Below, piece by piece: positions 9,799 through 17,902 of a DNA stretch of 64,000 bases. The stretch is from contig NZ_JFZG01000008.1 in NCBI RefSeq assembly GCF_000607165.1, positions 248,001 to 312,000 on the forward strand, read 5' to 3'. The first letter of the stretch is position 1; each line of letters starts with the position of its first letter. The notes below the pieces were generated by a model. That model saw only the letters and a program-made list of their open reading frames with translations, searched no databases and was not told the origin of the DNA. The translations under genes were made by a program, and so were the position numbers. This stretch comes from Ralstonia pickettii (GTDB lineage Bacteria; Pseudomonadota; Gammaproteobacteria; Burkholderiales; Burkholderiaceae).

Positions 9799-10572
9799 GT
9801 GACTGTCATCCTTCGCCCATTGATCCGGCTGCTGCAATCCCGGTTCCGGCAGATTCTGCAACGACTGGTCACGCTAGTCGCATTGGGCATGCTGTTCCTG
9901 TGGTGCCCGGTCACGGCATCCGCACAATCCATCGAAATCAACCGGGCCCAGCTCGAATACGCCGACGGCGCCTGGAACCTCTCCGCCGATTTCGATTTCG
10001 ATCTGCCCAGCAACCTCGAAGACGCGGTGAACAAGGGCATCGCGCTCTACTTCCTCGTCGAATTCGAGCTGATCCGCCCGCGCTGGTATTGGTTCGATGA
10101 CCACGCCATCAGCGCCACGCGCGTGGTGCGGCTGTCGTATCACCCGCTTACGCGCCAGTACCGCGTGTCGACCGGCGGCCTGCAGGTGCCGTTCTCGCGT
10201 CTGAAAGACGCCGTCGACTTCATGCAGCACGTGCGCGGCTGGCGCGTGTTCGAGCAACGCGCCGTCAAGTCCGGCGAGACCGTGCAGGCCGAAGTGCGCA
10301 TGCGCCTGGACGTGACGCAGTTGCCCAAGCCGTTCCAGATCAACGCCGTCAACACGCGCGACTGGAATCTCAGCTCCGAATGGAAGCGCTTCAGCCTGCT
10401 GGTGCCGAATGAGCCGCCGCCAGCCCCCGCGCCCGCACCTGCGGCGCCACCGGCCAGCGCACCGGCATCTTCCTCGCCGGCTTCCGGCTCGGCGGGCCTG
10501 TCGCCCAATCCGGGCTGGGGCATGAGCGCCGGCCCGTCCAGCGCAGGCCCGCTGCTGGCGCCCGCCAAATGA
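9799..10572 (+). CDS. DUF4390-domain exported protein
   Basis: This is the conserved protein found between rsmB and ntrY in betaproteobacteria. The 257-residue product starts at a GTG at 9799; an open frame continues upstream inside rsmB but has no support. It has a long N-terminal hydrophobic segment (about 17-40, ending TASAQ), the body containing YADGAWNLSADFDFDLP and a Pro/Ala/Ser-rich tail (about 205-257). Its function is unknown; the signal sequence suggests the periplasm or membrane. Its stop codon overlaps the ATG of the kinase gene (ATGA at 10569-10572), so the two are translationally coupled. Confidence 0.82.
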   Translation: MTVILRPLIRLLQSRFRQILQRLVTLVALGMLFLWCPVTASAQSIEINRAQLEYADGAWNLSADFDFDLPSNLEDAVNKGIALYFLVEFELIRPRWYWFDDHAISATRVVRLSYHPLTRQYRVSTGGLQVPFSRLKDAVDFMQHVRGWRVFEQRAVKSGETVQAEVRMRLDVTQLPKPFQINAVNTRDWNLSSEWKRFSLLVPNEPPPAPAPAPAAPPASAPASSSPASGSAGLSPNPGWGMSAGPSSAGPLLAPAK

Positions 10573-13040
10573 TCTTCGATCGCAGCTACAAGCGGCTGCT
10601 CTATCAGGTGGTGGCGGGCACCATCGTCTTCCTTGCGATCGTGTTGGTGGGCCTGCTGGCTGCCGCATCGGCCAACACCGAGTTCTTCGACCGGTATTTC
10701 ACGCTGCTCTACAAGGTCAACCTCGTCATCGGGGTGCTGCTGGTGGTGATTATCGGCGGGCTGATGCTGGCGCTGGCACTGCGCGCGCGGCGCGGCAAGT
10801 TCGGCACGCGGCTGATGACCAAGCTGGCGGTGTTCTTCGGCGTGGTGGGCGTGCTGCCGGGGGTGCTGATCTATCTGGTGTCGCTGCAGTTCGTGTCGCG
10901 CAGTATCGAGTCGTGGTTCGACGTGAAGGTCGAATCGGCGCTGGAAGCGGGCCTCAACCTCGGCCGCTCGACCATGGACACGGCGCTGGCCGATCTGCAG
11001 AACAAGGGGCGCCTGATCGCGGAGCAAGTGGGCGATGGGTCCGCCTCGGCCACGGCCATCACGCTCAATCGATTGCGCGAGCAGTTCGGCGTGCAGGAGG
11101 CGACCATCTTCACCGCCAGTGGTCGCGTGATCGCCACCGCGTCGAACACCTACGACACGCTCGTCCCGAACCTGCCCGATCAGGCGGTGCTCGAGCAGGC
11201 TCGCGCGCCGGGCGGCTATGCCAGCCTGGAAGGCGGCAGCGATAGCGAAACCGATAGCGCCTCCGCTCCGGCCGCCTCGGCACCTGCGGCACGCAACAAC
11301 AGCCGCCGCAGCGATCTGTATCAGTTGCATGTGGTGGTGGCACTGGGCACGTCGTCCCGCGACGAGCCCGCCCTGGGGCTGAACACGCCGGCGCGCAAAT
11401 GGGCCGGCACCGGTTTGCTGGCGGATCGCCGGCCGGAAGATGGCAGCAGCACGTCGCGCGGCTTTGGCCTGATCGGCGAAAGCGGCCGCGACGAACGCTT
11501 CCTGCAGCTCGTGCAGCCGGTGCCGCAGGCGCTCGCCCGCAATGCTGACGCCGTCCAGCGCGCCTATCAGGAATACCAGGAGAAAGCGCTCGGCCGCACG
11601 GGTCTGCGCAAGATGTACATCGGCACGCTCACGCTCACGCTGTTCCTGGCGGTGTTCATCGCGGTGATGTTGGCGCTGCTGCTGGGCGCGCAGTTGGCAC
11701 GACCGCTGCTAATGCTGCTCCAGGGCACGCGCGAAGTGGCCGAAGGCGATCTCTCGCCCAAGCGGGAACTGCATACGCGTGACGAACTGGGTGTACTCAC
11801 CCAACAGTTCAACCAGATGACGCGGCAGCTTGCCGACGCGCGCCGCGCCGTGGAGCAGAATCGCGCGGCACTCGAGCAATCGAAAGCCTATCTTGAGAGC
11901 GTACTGACCAACCTGACCGCGGGCGTCTTCGTGTTCGACCATCGCTTTGTACTGCTGACTGCCAACCCGGGTGCCGAACGCATCTTCAAACAGCCCTTCG
12001 GCGCGTGGGTCGGCCAGGCGCTGACCAGCATCACGCCGGTGGCAGCCTTCGCGCCGGTGGTCGAACAGGCCTTCGCTGAACAAGACGCAAGCACAGCCGC
12101 CGGCGGCGCAGTGGCCCACTGGCAGAAGCAGGTCGAAATTCCGCTCGAAGACGAAGACGAACCCCTCACGCTGCTGGTGCGTGGCACGCGCCTGCCCGGC
12201 CCGTCAGTGGGCTCGCACGGCACCGAACGCGGCTATGTGGTGGTGTTCGACGATATTTCCGACGTGATCTCGGCGCAGCGCTCGGTGGCGTGGGGCGAGG
12301 TTGCGCGGCGCCTCGCACACGAAATCAAGAATCCGCTCACGCCCATCCAGCTCTCGGCCGAGCGCCTGGAGATGAAGCTCTCACCCAAGCTGTCGGATGC
12401 CGACGCCGAGGTGTTGCGACGCGGCGCCACCACCATCGTCAACCAAGTGTCGGCGATGAAGCGCATGGTCGATGACTTCCGCGACTACGCCCGCACGCCA
12501 CCGGCCATGCTGCAGGAGTTGGACCTCAACGCGCTTGCCACCGAAGTGCTGCACCTGTACGGCATCGATCACCCTGACCGCCGCGATCATCCCATCATCG
12601 AGGCCAAGCTGGGCGCCAATCTGCCGCTCATCAAGGGTGACCCGACGCAACTGCGCCAAGTCATCCACAACCTGCTGCAGAATGCGCAGGACGCCGTGGC
12701 CGAGAATGAAGCGGCCGGGCGACCCGCTCCGCATGTCATGTTGCAAACTGACACGGTAGAATACGACGACGCCTCGGGCGCGCGGCGTCAAGCCGTGCGG
12801 CTTGCGATCGCGGACAATGGCGGCGGGTTCTCTTCCCGCATCCTCAACCGCGCCTTCGAGCCGTACGTCACGACCAAAGCCAAGGGCACAGGATTGGGCT
12901 TGGCCATGGTGAAGAAAATCATGGACGAGCACGGAGCGCGTATCGAATTGCGCAACCGCCAATCCAGCACAACATCGGGCACATCGGGTACCGACATCGT
13001 CGGCGCCCAGGTTTCCATACTGTTCGTAAAACTCGCGTAG
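10569..13040 (+). CDS. NtrY-like membrane sensor histidine kinase
   Basis: The 823-residue kinase has three N-terminal membrane segments (about 8-30, 45-68 and 80-105), a periplasmic sensor region of about 230 residues with an Ala/Ser-rich low-complexity stretch, a fourth membrane helix at about 350-375, a HAMP domain, a PAS domain (about 440-540), a HisKA domain with phospho-acceptor His584 in AHEIKNPLTP, and an HATPase domain (DNGGGFS, KGTGLGLAMVKKI). The architecture matches NtrY, which in other bacteria responds to nitrogen or redox state. It forms an operon with the DUF4390 gene before it and the response regulator 36 bases after it. Confidence 0.92.
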   Translation: MIFDRSYKRLLYQVVAGTIVFLAIVLVGLLAAASANTEFFDRYFTLLYKVNLVIGVLLVVIIGGLMLALALRARRGKFGTRLMTKLAVFFGVVGVLPGVLIYLVSLQFVSRSIESWFDVKVESALEAGLNLGRSTMDTALADLQNKGRLIAEQVGDGSASATAITLNRLREQFGVQEATIFTASGRVIATASNTYDTLVPNLPDQAVLEQARAPGGYASLEGGSDSETDSASAPAASAPAARNNSRRSDLYQLHVVVALGTSSRDEPALGLNTPARKWAGTGLLADRRPEDGSSTSRGFGLIGESGRDERFLQLVQPVPQALARNADAVQRAYQEYQEKALGRTGLRKMYIGTLTLTLFLAVFIAVMLALLLGAQLARPLLMLLQGTREVAEGDLSPKRELHTRDELGVLTQQFNQMTRQLADARRAVEQNRAALEQSKAYLESVLTNLTAGVFVFDHRFVLLTANPGAERIFKQPFGAWVGQALTSITPVAAFAPVVEQAFAEQDASTAAGGAVAHWQKQVEIPLEDEDEPLTLLVRGTRLPGPSVGSHGTERGYVVVFDDISDVISAQRSVAWGEVARRLAHEIKNPLTPIQLSAERLEMKLSPKLSDADAEVLRRGATTIVNQVSAMKRMVDDFRDYARTPPAMLQELDLNALATEVLHLYGIDHPDRRDHPIIEAKLGANLPLIKGDPTQLRQVIHNLLQNAQDAVAENEAAGRPAPHVMLQTDTVEYDDASGARRQAVRLAIADNGGGFSSRILNRAFEPYVTTKAKGTGLGLAMVKKIMDEHGARIELRNRQSSTTSGTSGTDIVGAQVSILFVKLA

Positions 13041-13076
13041 CGCGGACGGCAATCCCGCCGCACATAGAGGAAAAGC

Positions 13077-13790
13077 ATGGCCACCATCCTCGTTGTCGAC
13101 GACGAAATGGGTATCCGGGAGTTGCTCTCCGAAATCCTCGGAGACGAAGGGCACGTTGTTGAAGTCGCCGAGAACGCTCAGCGCGCGCGCGAATACCGCG
13201 CGAACGCAACGCCCGACCTCGTCCTGCTCGATATCTGGATGCCGGATACCGACGGCGTGACGTTGCTCAAGGAATGGGCGTCACAAGGTCTGCTGACCAT
13301 GCCCGTCATCATGATGTCGGGCCACGCCACCATCGACACCGCCGTCGAGGCGACCAAGATCGGCGCGCTGAATTTCCTGGAGAAGCCCATCGCACTGCAG
13401 AAGCTGCTGACGGCGGTGGAGCAGGGCTTGTCGCGCAGCAAGGAAAAGCCGCGCTCGGCAACGCCGGCTGCCACACCGGCGGCGGGACTCGCAGGTGCCA
13501 TGCCCAACGCCGCAGCAGGAGGTACGCCTGCCGCGCTCGATCGCGCCGATATCAATGGCGTACCGACTCGCGCAGCCGAGGGCGGCGGCATGCAGTTCTC
13601 GTTCGACATGCCGCTGCGCGAAGCGCGCGACCTGTTTGAGCGCGCCTACTTCGAATACCACCTGCAGCGCGAAGGCGGCAGCATGACCCGCGTGGCCGAA
13701 AAAACCGGCCTGGAGCGGACCCACCTGTACCGCAAGCTCAAACAACTGGGCGTCGAACTCTCTCGCAACAAGGGCGAGCCCGCCGCCTGA
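13077..13790 (+). CDS. NtrX-like response regulator without AAA+ domain
   Basis: The 237-residue protein has a receiver domain (residues 1-118) with acidic D8/D9, phospho-acceptor Asp52 and Lys103, and a C-terminal Fis-type helix-turn-helix (about 185-230, RVAEKTGLERTHLYRKLKQLG). Classical NtrX carries a sigma-54-interacting AAA+ ATPase between these parts; here only a linker of about 60 residues, rich in Ala and Gly, is present and no Walker or GAFTGA motif is seen. It is the cognate partner of the adjacent NtrY-like kinase. Without the ATPase it cannot activate sigma-54 promoters by the usual route and probably acts as an ordinary DNA-binding regulator. A GAGGAAAAGC ribosome site precedes the ATG. 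Confidence 0.92.
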   Translation: MATILVVDDEMGIRELLSEILGDEGHVVEVAENAQRAREYRANATPDLVLLDIWMPDTDGVTLLKEWASQGLLTMPVIMMSGHATIDTAVEATKIGALNFLEKPIALQKLLTAVEQGLSRSKEKPRSATPAATPAAGLAGAMPNAAAGGTPAALDRADINGVPTRAAEGGGMQFSFDMPLREARDLFERAYFEYHLQREGGSMTRVAEKTGLERTHLYRKLKQLGVELSRNKGEPAA

Positions 13791-13812
13791 TCATCAAAGT
13801 GCCCAGAGATGC

Positions 13813-13842
13813 TTGACGACTGGGCACCAACCCTGTCATACT
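13813..13842 (+). promoter_or_regulatory. Probable sigma-70 promoter of tRNA-Phe
   Basis: TTGACG (13813-13818) and CATACT (13837-13842) are separated by 18 bases, and the predicted start lies about 8-10 bases before the tRNA 5' end. The match to consensus is good at -35 and moderate at -10. Confidence 0.55.
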
Positions 13843-13857
13843 TGCCTCTCTTTGCTT

Positions 13858-13933
13858 GGCCCGGTAGCTCAGTTGGTAGAGCAGCGGATTGAAAATCCGC
13901 GTGTCGGTGGTTCGATTCCGCCCCAGGCCACCA
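13858..13933 (+). tRNA. tRNA-Phe (anticodon GAA)
   Basis: The 76-base sequence folds as a standard cloverleaf ending in an encoded CCA. The D arm is GCTC/GAGC, the anticodon stem GCGGA/TCCGC closes the loop TTGAAAA with GAA at positions 34-36, and the T arm GGTGG/CCGCC holds TTCGATT. The acceptor stem pairs GGCCCGG with CCAGGCC, giving six Watson-Crick pairs and one C5-A68 mismatch, which is unusual. It follows ntrX as a separate unit with its own promoter-like sequence and a strong terminator downstream. Confidence 0.95.
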
Positions 13934-13975
13934 AAATTCTTCGCACTTCAAGATCGATCGATTTTGCAGGGCAAC

Positions 13976-14008
13976 AAAAAAGACCTCCTCGCGAGGTCTT
14001 TTTTCATT
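13976..14008. terminator. Terminator after tRNA-Phe
   Basis: AAAAAAGACCTC and GAGGTCTTTTTT form a perfect stem around a 5-base loop, with T-runs on both strands. It ends transcription of the tRNA and could work in either direction, although there is no converging gene. Confidence 0.85.
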
Positions 14009-14220
14009 TCTGCGGTGCAATTCGCCCGCACCCGCCATCTCCCGATTTGCCGCGCCAGTCGCCGATCTGCGGCGCAGTGTCGCACCCACAAAAAATGTAA
14101 CCGCACCTCTTGACGCAGCGCAGCTCAGGGTATACCTAGCGGCGTAAACTGCGCCAAACTGTCGCAGGTCTCGGTATAGTGACTCAACGCTATCAAACGG
14201 CAAGCACAAGGAGATTCTCC

Positions 14221-14526
14221 ATGGCACTCGTTGGCACCGGTCACCACCACTTCCATTTCCACGCTTTCGACGGCATCAGCCGCAAGACGCGGTTGACGTG
14301 GTTGCGCAATGCCGCAGCGCTGACGTGTTTGATGGCCCTCGTCGCGGCCATGTGGGTTGGCGGCAATCTGTCGGCGTTGATGCATACGCCGCTCATGAGC
14401 GGGGTTTCGTCGCTGGGCGCGGTAATGATTCTGGCCTGCACGTGCATGGCGCTGAGCTTGCTTGGACTGATCGGCGCAGGCTTCTTCCAGTTCCGCATGG
14501 AACAGCTCGACGCCCCGGCAACCTGA
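14221..14526 (+). CDS. Small two-helix membrane protein, unknown
   Basis: The 101-residue product begins with a His-rich N-terminus (GTGHHHFHFHAF), followed by two hydrophobic segments (about 30-50 and 62-88), so it is probably a small inner-membrane protein. I do not recognise a family. The ATG at 14221 has a strong ribosome site (AAGGAG, 8 bases before); a GTG further upstream at 14179 is less likely. The gene stands alone between the tRNA terminator and its own terminator at 14551. The His cluster could bind a metal, but this is only inference. Confidence 0.7.
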   Translation: MALVGTGHHHFHFHAFDGISRKTRLTWLRNAAALTCLMALVAAMWVGGNLSALMHTPLMSGVSSLGAVMILACTCMALSLLGLIGAGFFQFRMEQLDAPAT

Positions 14527-14550
14527 GCCGCGCGCATCACACATCCCTGA

Positions 14551-14573
14551 CGGAGGCTTCGGCCTCCGTTTTT
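14551..14573 (+). terminator. Terminator after the small membrane protein
   Basis: The stem CGGAGGC / GCCTCCG with a TTCG tetraloop is followed by TTTTT, a canonical intrinsic terminator 25 bases after the preceding stop codon. Confidence 0.88.
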
Positions 14574-14649
14574 GTTTGCCCATTACGGCCGCACGCCTTG
14601 AGGTGCGGCCGTTTTGTTTTCGTGCGCGGCCCAAAGGGTGAATCCGATA

Positions 14650-14696
14650 TTGACTCAATTGTTTCAGTTGCGTAGTTTACGAAACAGTTGAATCAA
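14650..14696. promoter_or_regulatory. Operator-like dyad upstream of the RpiR regulator
   Basis: The arms TTGACTCAATTGTTTC (14650-14665) and GAAACAGTTGAATCAA (14681-14696) are inverted copies matching at 14 of 16 positions, around a 15-base centre. The dyad sits immediately before the regulator's ATG at 14709. Its position and symmetry suit autoregulation by the RpiR-type protein, which binds DNA as a dimer or higher oligomer. The link to that protein is inferred. Confidence 0.6.
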
Positions 14697-14708
14697 TGCG
14701 ATCACCTT

Positions 14709-15617
14709 ATGACGTTCGATGGGCTCATGCAAACGCTGCGCGACCGCGCCGGCGATCTCTCTCCGCAACTGCAGCGTGCCGCCATGTTGCTTGAGACACA
14801 CCAGCACGACATCGCCCTGCTTTCGATGCGGGACCTGGCGCGCCGCTGCGACCTGCCGCCGGCCACGTTCTCGCGTCTGGCGCGCGCGCTGGGCTTTGAT
14901 GACTTTGCCGCGCTGCGCGATATCTGCGTGAACCACCTGCGCCAGCAGGCCGACGGCTTTGCCGGCCGCGCCAACGCGCTGCAGGGCGACGATGCGGCAG
15001 GCGCTTCGGAGGCCGAACGCATCGGCATGGCCATCGGCGCGCATGTGCAGTCGGCGTTTTCACCAGCCAACCTGGCGGCGCTGGATACCGTGGCCGCTGC
15101 CCTCTGCAAGGCGCGCCGGGTCTATCTGCTGGGCGCGCGCAGTTGCCTGGCGCTAACGCATGCGTTCGGTTACGCCGCTCAACTGTTCGACGACAAGGTC
15201 ACGCTGTGCGCCGGCAGCGGCAACACGCTGGCCGACCCGCTGCGCTTTTGCGGCGACGGCGACATCGTCGTGGCCGTCACCTTTGATCCGTACACGCGCG
15301 AAGTCATCGAGGCGATGCAGTACGCGCATGCGCGCGGTGCGCGCCTCGTGTATGTGACCGACAGCGCCATTGCCCCCGGTGCCGAGTTGGCGTGGCAACA
15401 GCTCGTCGCGCCCGTCGCCATTCCGTCGTTCTTCCATTCGCTGGCCGCGCCCATGGCGCTGCTCGATGCGCTGCTGATGACGTGGTTCCGCCACGCCGGC
15501 CCAACCGCGCTCACGCACCTTGCCGACAGCGACGCCCAGCTCAAGCAACAAGCCGCCTACGTGCGCAGCGCCCGCCGCAGTGAAGCGGCAGTCGCCGTGC
15601 CGCCCACCCAACGTTGA
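14709..15617 (+). CDS. RpiR/MurR-family transcriptional regulator
   Basis: The 302-residue protein has an N-terminal helix-turn-helix of the RpiR type (LARRCDLPPATFSRLARALGF at about residues 38-58) and a C-terminal sugar-isomerase (SIS) domain (about 120-260, VYLLGARSCLALTHAFGYA and VVAVTFDPYTREVIEAM). Such regulators sense phosphosugars or other small anions. The ATG at 14709 is preferred over a TTG at 14688 because the latter lies inside the operator-like dyad. The gene is followed after 16 bases by an aminotransferase, a BKACE enzyme and a solute-binding protein in the same direction, so it probably controls that pathway. Confidence 0.88.
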   Translation: MTFDGLMQTLRDRAGDLSPQLQRAAMLLETHQHDIALLSMRDLARRCDLPPATFSRLARALGFDDFAALRDICVNHLRQQADGFAGRANALQGDDAAGASEAERIGMAIGAHVQSAFSPANLAALDTVAAALCKARRVYLLGARSCLALTHAFGYAAQLFDDKVTLCAGSGNTLADPLRFCGDGDIVVAVTFDPYTREVIEAMQYAHARGARLVYVTDSAIAPGAELAWQQLVAPVAIPSFFHSLAAPMALLDALLMTWFRHAGPTALTHLADSDAQLKQQAAYVRSARRSEAAVAVPPTQR

Positions 15618-15633
15618 ACCCTCCCGACCGTCC

Positions 15634-16989
15634 ATGACACCGTCCACCACCTCCGTCTTCCACCGCGACCCGCGCAAGACGCTGCCCATCGCTGTCGGCG
15701 GCGAGGGCATGACCCTCATCGACTCCGACGGCAAGCGCTACCTCGACGCCTGCGGCGGTGCCGCCGTCTCGTGTCTGGGCCACGGTCACCCGCGCGTGGT
15801 GGACGCCATCTGCAAGCAGGTGCGCGCGCTGGCCTATGCGCACACTTCGTTCTTCACGACAGACGTGGCCGAAGAACTGGCTGCGCGCCTGACCGCGGCC
15901 GCGCCGGGTGATCTGGATCACGTGTACTTCGTCTCTGGCGGTTCCGAAGCGATCGAGGCGGCGCTCAAGCTGGCACGCCAGTACTTTGTCGAGATTGGAC
16001 AACCGCAGCGCCAGTACTTCATCGCGCGGCGTCAGAGCTATCACGGCAACACGCTGGGCGCGCTGGCGATCGGCGGCAACGCGTGGCGCCGCGAACCGTT
16101 CCTGCCCCTGCTGGTGCCGGCACACCATGTCTCGCCGTGCTATGCGTATCGCGAGCGCCTGGATGGCGAAAGCGACGCGCAATACGTGCAGCGTCTAGCC
16201 GATGAACTGGACGCGAAGATCGTCGAACTCGGCACGGAAAATGTCGCGGCCTTCGTCGCCGAGACGGTGGTGGGCGCCACGGCCGGCGCGGTGCCGCCCG
16301 TGGCCGACTACTTCCGCAAGATCCGCACGGTGTGCGACCGTCACGGTGTGCTGCTGTTGCTCGATGAAGTGATGTCCGGCATGGGCCGCACGGGCTATCT
16401 GTTCGCATACGAGGAAGATGGCGTGGTGCCAGACATGGTCGCCATTGCCAAGGGGCTGGGCGGCGGGTATCAGCCGATCGGCGCGACGCTGGTGAATCGC
16501 CGCATTTACGACGCGATCACGAACGGCAGCGGCTTCTTCCAGCACGGCCACACTTACATTGGCCACGCCACGGCGTGCGCGGCGGCACTGGAAGTGCAGA
16601 AGGTGATCGAGGAAGACAACCTCCTCGCCAACGTGCAGGCGCGTGGCGAACAACTGCGTGCGGCGCTGCGCGCGCGCTTTGCCGACCACGCACATGTGGG
16701 CGACATACGCGGGCGAGGGCTGTTCGTCGGCGTGGAGCTGGTGGCGGATCGCGCGACCAAGGCGCCGATGGCGCCAGCATGCAAGACGCACGCACGCGTG
16801 AAGGCCGAAGCCATGCAGCGCGGCCTGATGGTGTATCCGATGGGCGGGACGATTGACGGCCGGCGCGGCGACCACATCCTGCTGGCACCGCCGTTCATTG
16901 CCAGCGCGCAGGACATCGACGCCATCGTCGAGCGGCTGGGCGATGCGGTTGACGCCGCCACCGTCAAGGCGCAGGAGGCCGCATGGTGA
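15634..16989 (+). CDS. Class III PLP-dependent aminotransferase
   Basis: The 451-residue enzyme has the class III fold: DACGGAAVSCLGHGHPRVV near the N-terminus, FVSGGSEAIEAALKLARQY (the cofactor phosphate region), LLLDEVMSGMGRTG (Asp contacting the pyridine nitrogen) and AIAKGLGGGY with the Schiff-base Lys273. It transfers an amino group, most likely from a terminal (omega) amine, to a keto acid. The start is the ATG at 15634; an upstream extension overlaps the regulator. It overlaps the next gene by 7 bases. Pairing with a BKACE enzyme suggests a catabolic route in which amine removal gives or follows a beta-keto acid; the substrate is not known. Confidence 0.88.
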   Translation: MTPSTTSVFHRDPRKTLPIAVGGEGMTLIDSDGKRYLDACGGAAVSCLGHGHPRVVDAICKQVRALAYAHTSFFTTDVAEELAARLTAAAPGDLDHVYFVSGGSEAIEAALKLARQYFVEIGQPQRQYFIARRQSYHGNTLGALAIGGNAWRREPFLPLLVPAHHVSPCYAYRERLDGESDAQYVQRLADELDAKIVELGTENVAAFVAETVVGATAGAVPPVADYFRKIRTVCDRHGVLLLLDEVMSGMGRTGYLFAYEEDGVVPDMVAIAKGLGGGYQPIGATLVNRRIYDAITNGSGFFQHGHTYIGHATACAAALEVQKVIEEDNLLANVQARGEQLRAALRARFADHAHVGDIRGRGLFVGVELVADRATKAPMAPACKTHARVKAEAMQRGLMVYPMGGTIDGRRGDHILLAPPFIASAQDIDAIVERLGDAVDAATVKAQEAAW

Positions 16990-17819
16990 CCAAACCCATC
17001 GCCATCGCCGTGGCGCCCAACGGGGCGCGCAAGACGCACGCCGATCACCCCGCGCTGCCGATCACGCCCGACGAACTGGCCGCCTGCGCGCGCCAATGTG
17101 TGGATGCCGGCGCCGCGATGCTGCATCTGCATGTGCGCCGTCCCGACGGCACGCATAGCCTGGCGCCTGACGACTACCGCCCGGCCATCGCCGCCGTGCA
17201 ACGCGCCGTGGGCGATGCGCTGGTGATTCAGATCACCACCGAGGCCGTTGGTATCTACACGCCCGAACAGCAGATGGCCTCGGTACGTGCGCTGCAGCCC
17301 GAAGCGATTTCCGCCGCGCTGCGGGAGCTGGCGCCCGATGCCGCGCACGAAGCGCAAGCCGCGCGTTTCTTTGGCGAGCTTGCCGCCGCACGCACGGCCA
17401 TCCAGTACATCCTCTATTCCGCCGACGACGTGGTGCGCTACCGCGACCTGCGTGCGCAGGGCGTGCTGCCCGACACACCGCATTGGGTGCTGTTCGTGCT
17501 CGGCCGCTACAGCGCAGGTCAGCGCTCCGATCCGTCGGATCTGTTGCCCTTCCTGCAGGCGTGGGCTGACGGCGGTGACATCACCGCCAACGTGCCGTGG
17601 GCGATGTGCGCATTCGGCCCGCGCGAAGCCGAATGCGCGCTCAGCGCAGCGCTGCTGGGCGGCCACGCGCGCCTGGGGTTCGAAAACAACATGGCGCTGC
17701 CCGACGGCAGCACGGCGCCCGACAACGCGGCACTCGTCACCAACCTGCGACGGCATCTCGACGCGCTGCATCGGCCGGTGGCCAGCGCCGCAGAGCTGCG
17801 CAGCTGGTTCGGCCGCTAA
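16983..17819 (+). CDS. BKACE-family beta-keto acid cleavage enzyme (DUF849)
   Basis: BKACE enzymes condense a beta-keto acid with acetyl-CoA to give acetoacetate and a new CoA ester; the founding member, Kce, acts on 3-keto-5-aminohexanoate in lysine fermentation. The 278-residue protein has the metal motif HLH (His48 and His50) followed by RRPDG, an ITTEAVG strand, and GFENN near residue 236, containing the likely acidic metal ligand. It overlaps the aminotransferase gene and is followed by a secreted solute-binding protein. The family is clear but members differ in substrate, so 'kce' should not be assigned without data. Confidence 0.88.
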   Translation: MVTKPIAIAVAPNGARKTHADHPALPITPDELAACARQCVDAGAAMLHLHVRRPDGTHSLAPDDYRPAIAAVQRAVGDALVIQITTEAVGIYTPEQQMASVRALQPEAISAALRELAPDAAHEAQAARFFGELAAARTAIQYILYSADDVVRYRDLRAQGVLPDTPHWVLFVLGRYSAGQRSDPSDLLPFLQAWADGGDITANVPWAMCAFGPREAECALSAALLGGHARLGFENNMALPDGSTAPDNAALVTNLRRHLDALHRPVASAAELRSWFGR

Positions 17820-17902
17820 GACTCTCCGCACTCATCACCACGAAGCCAAAGCACAGACGGCCGCAACACAACAGGCCGCGCACCACAACCACTGGAGGAA
17901 GT

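Noticed and set aside
13801-13829. Terminator of ntrX (GTGCCCAG/CTGGGCAC stem)
   Set aside because: There is no T-run after the stem, and its right arm overlaps the tRNA promoter; left unassigned.
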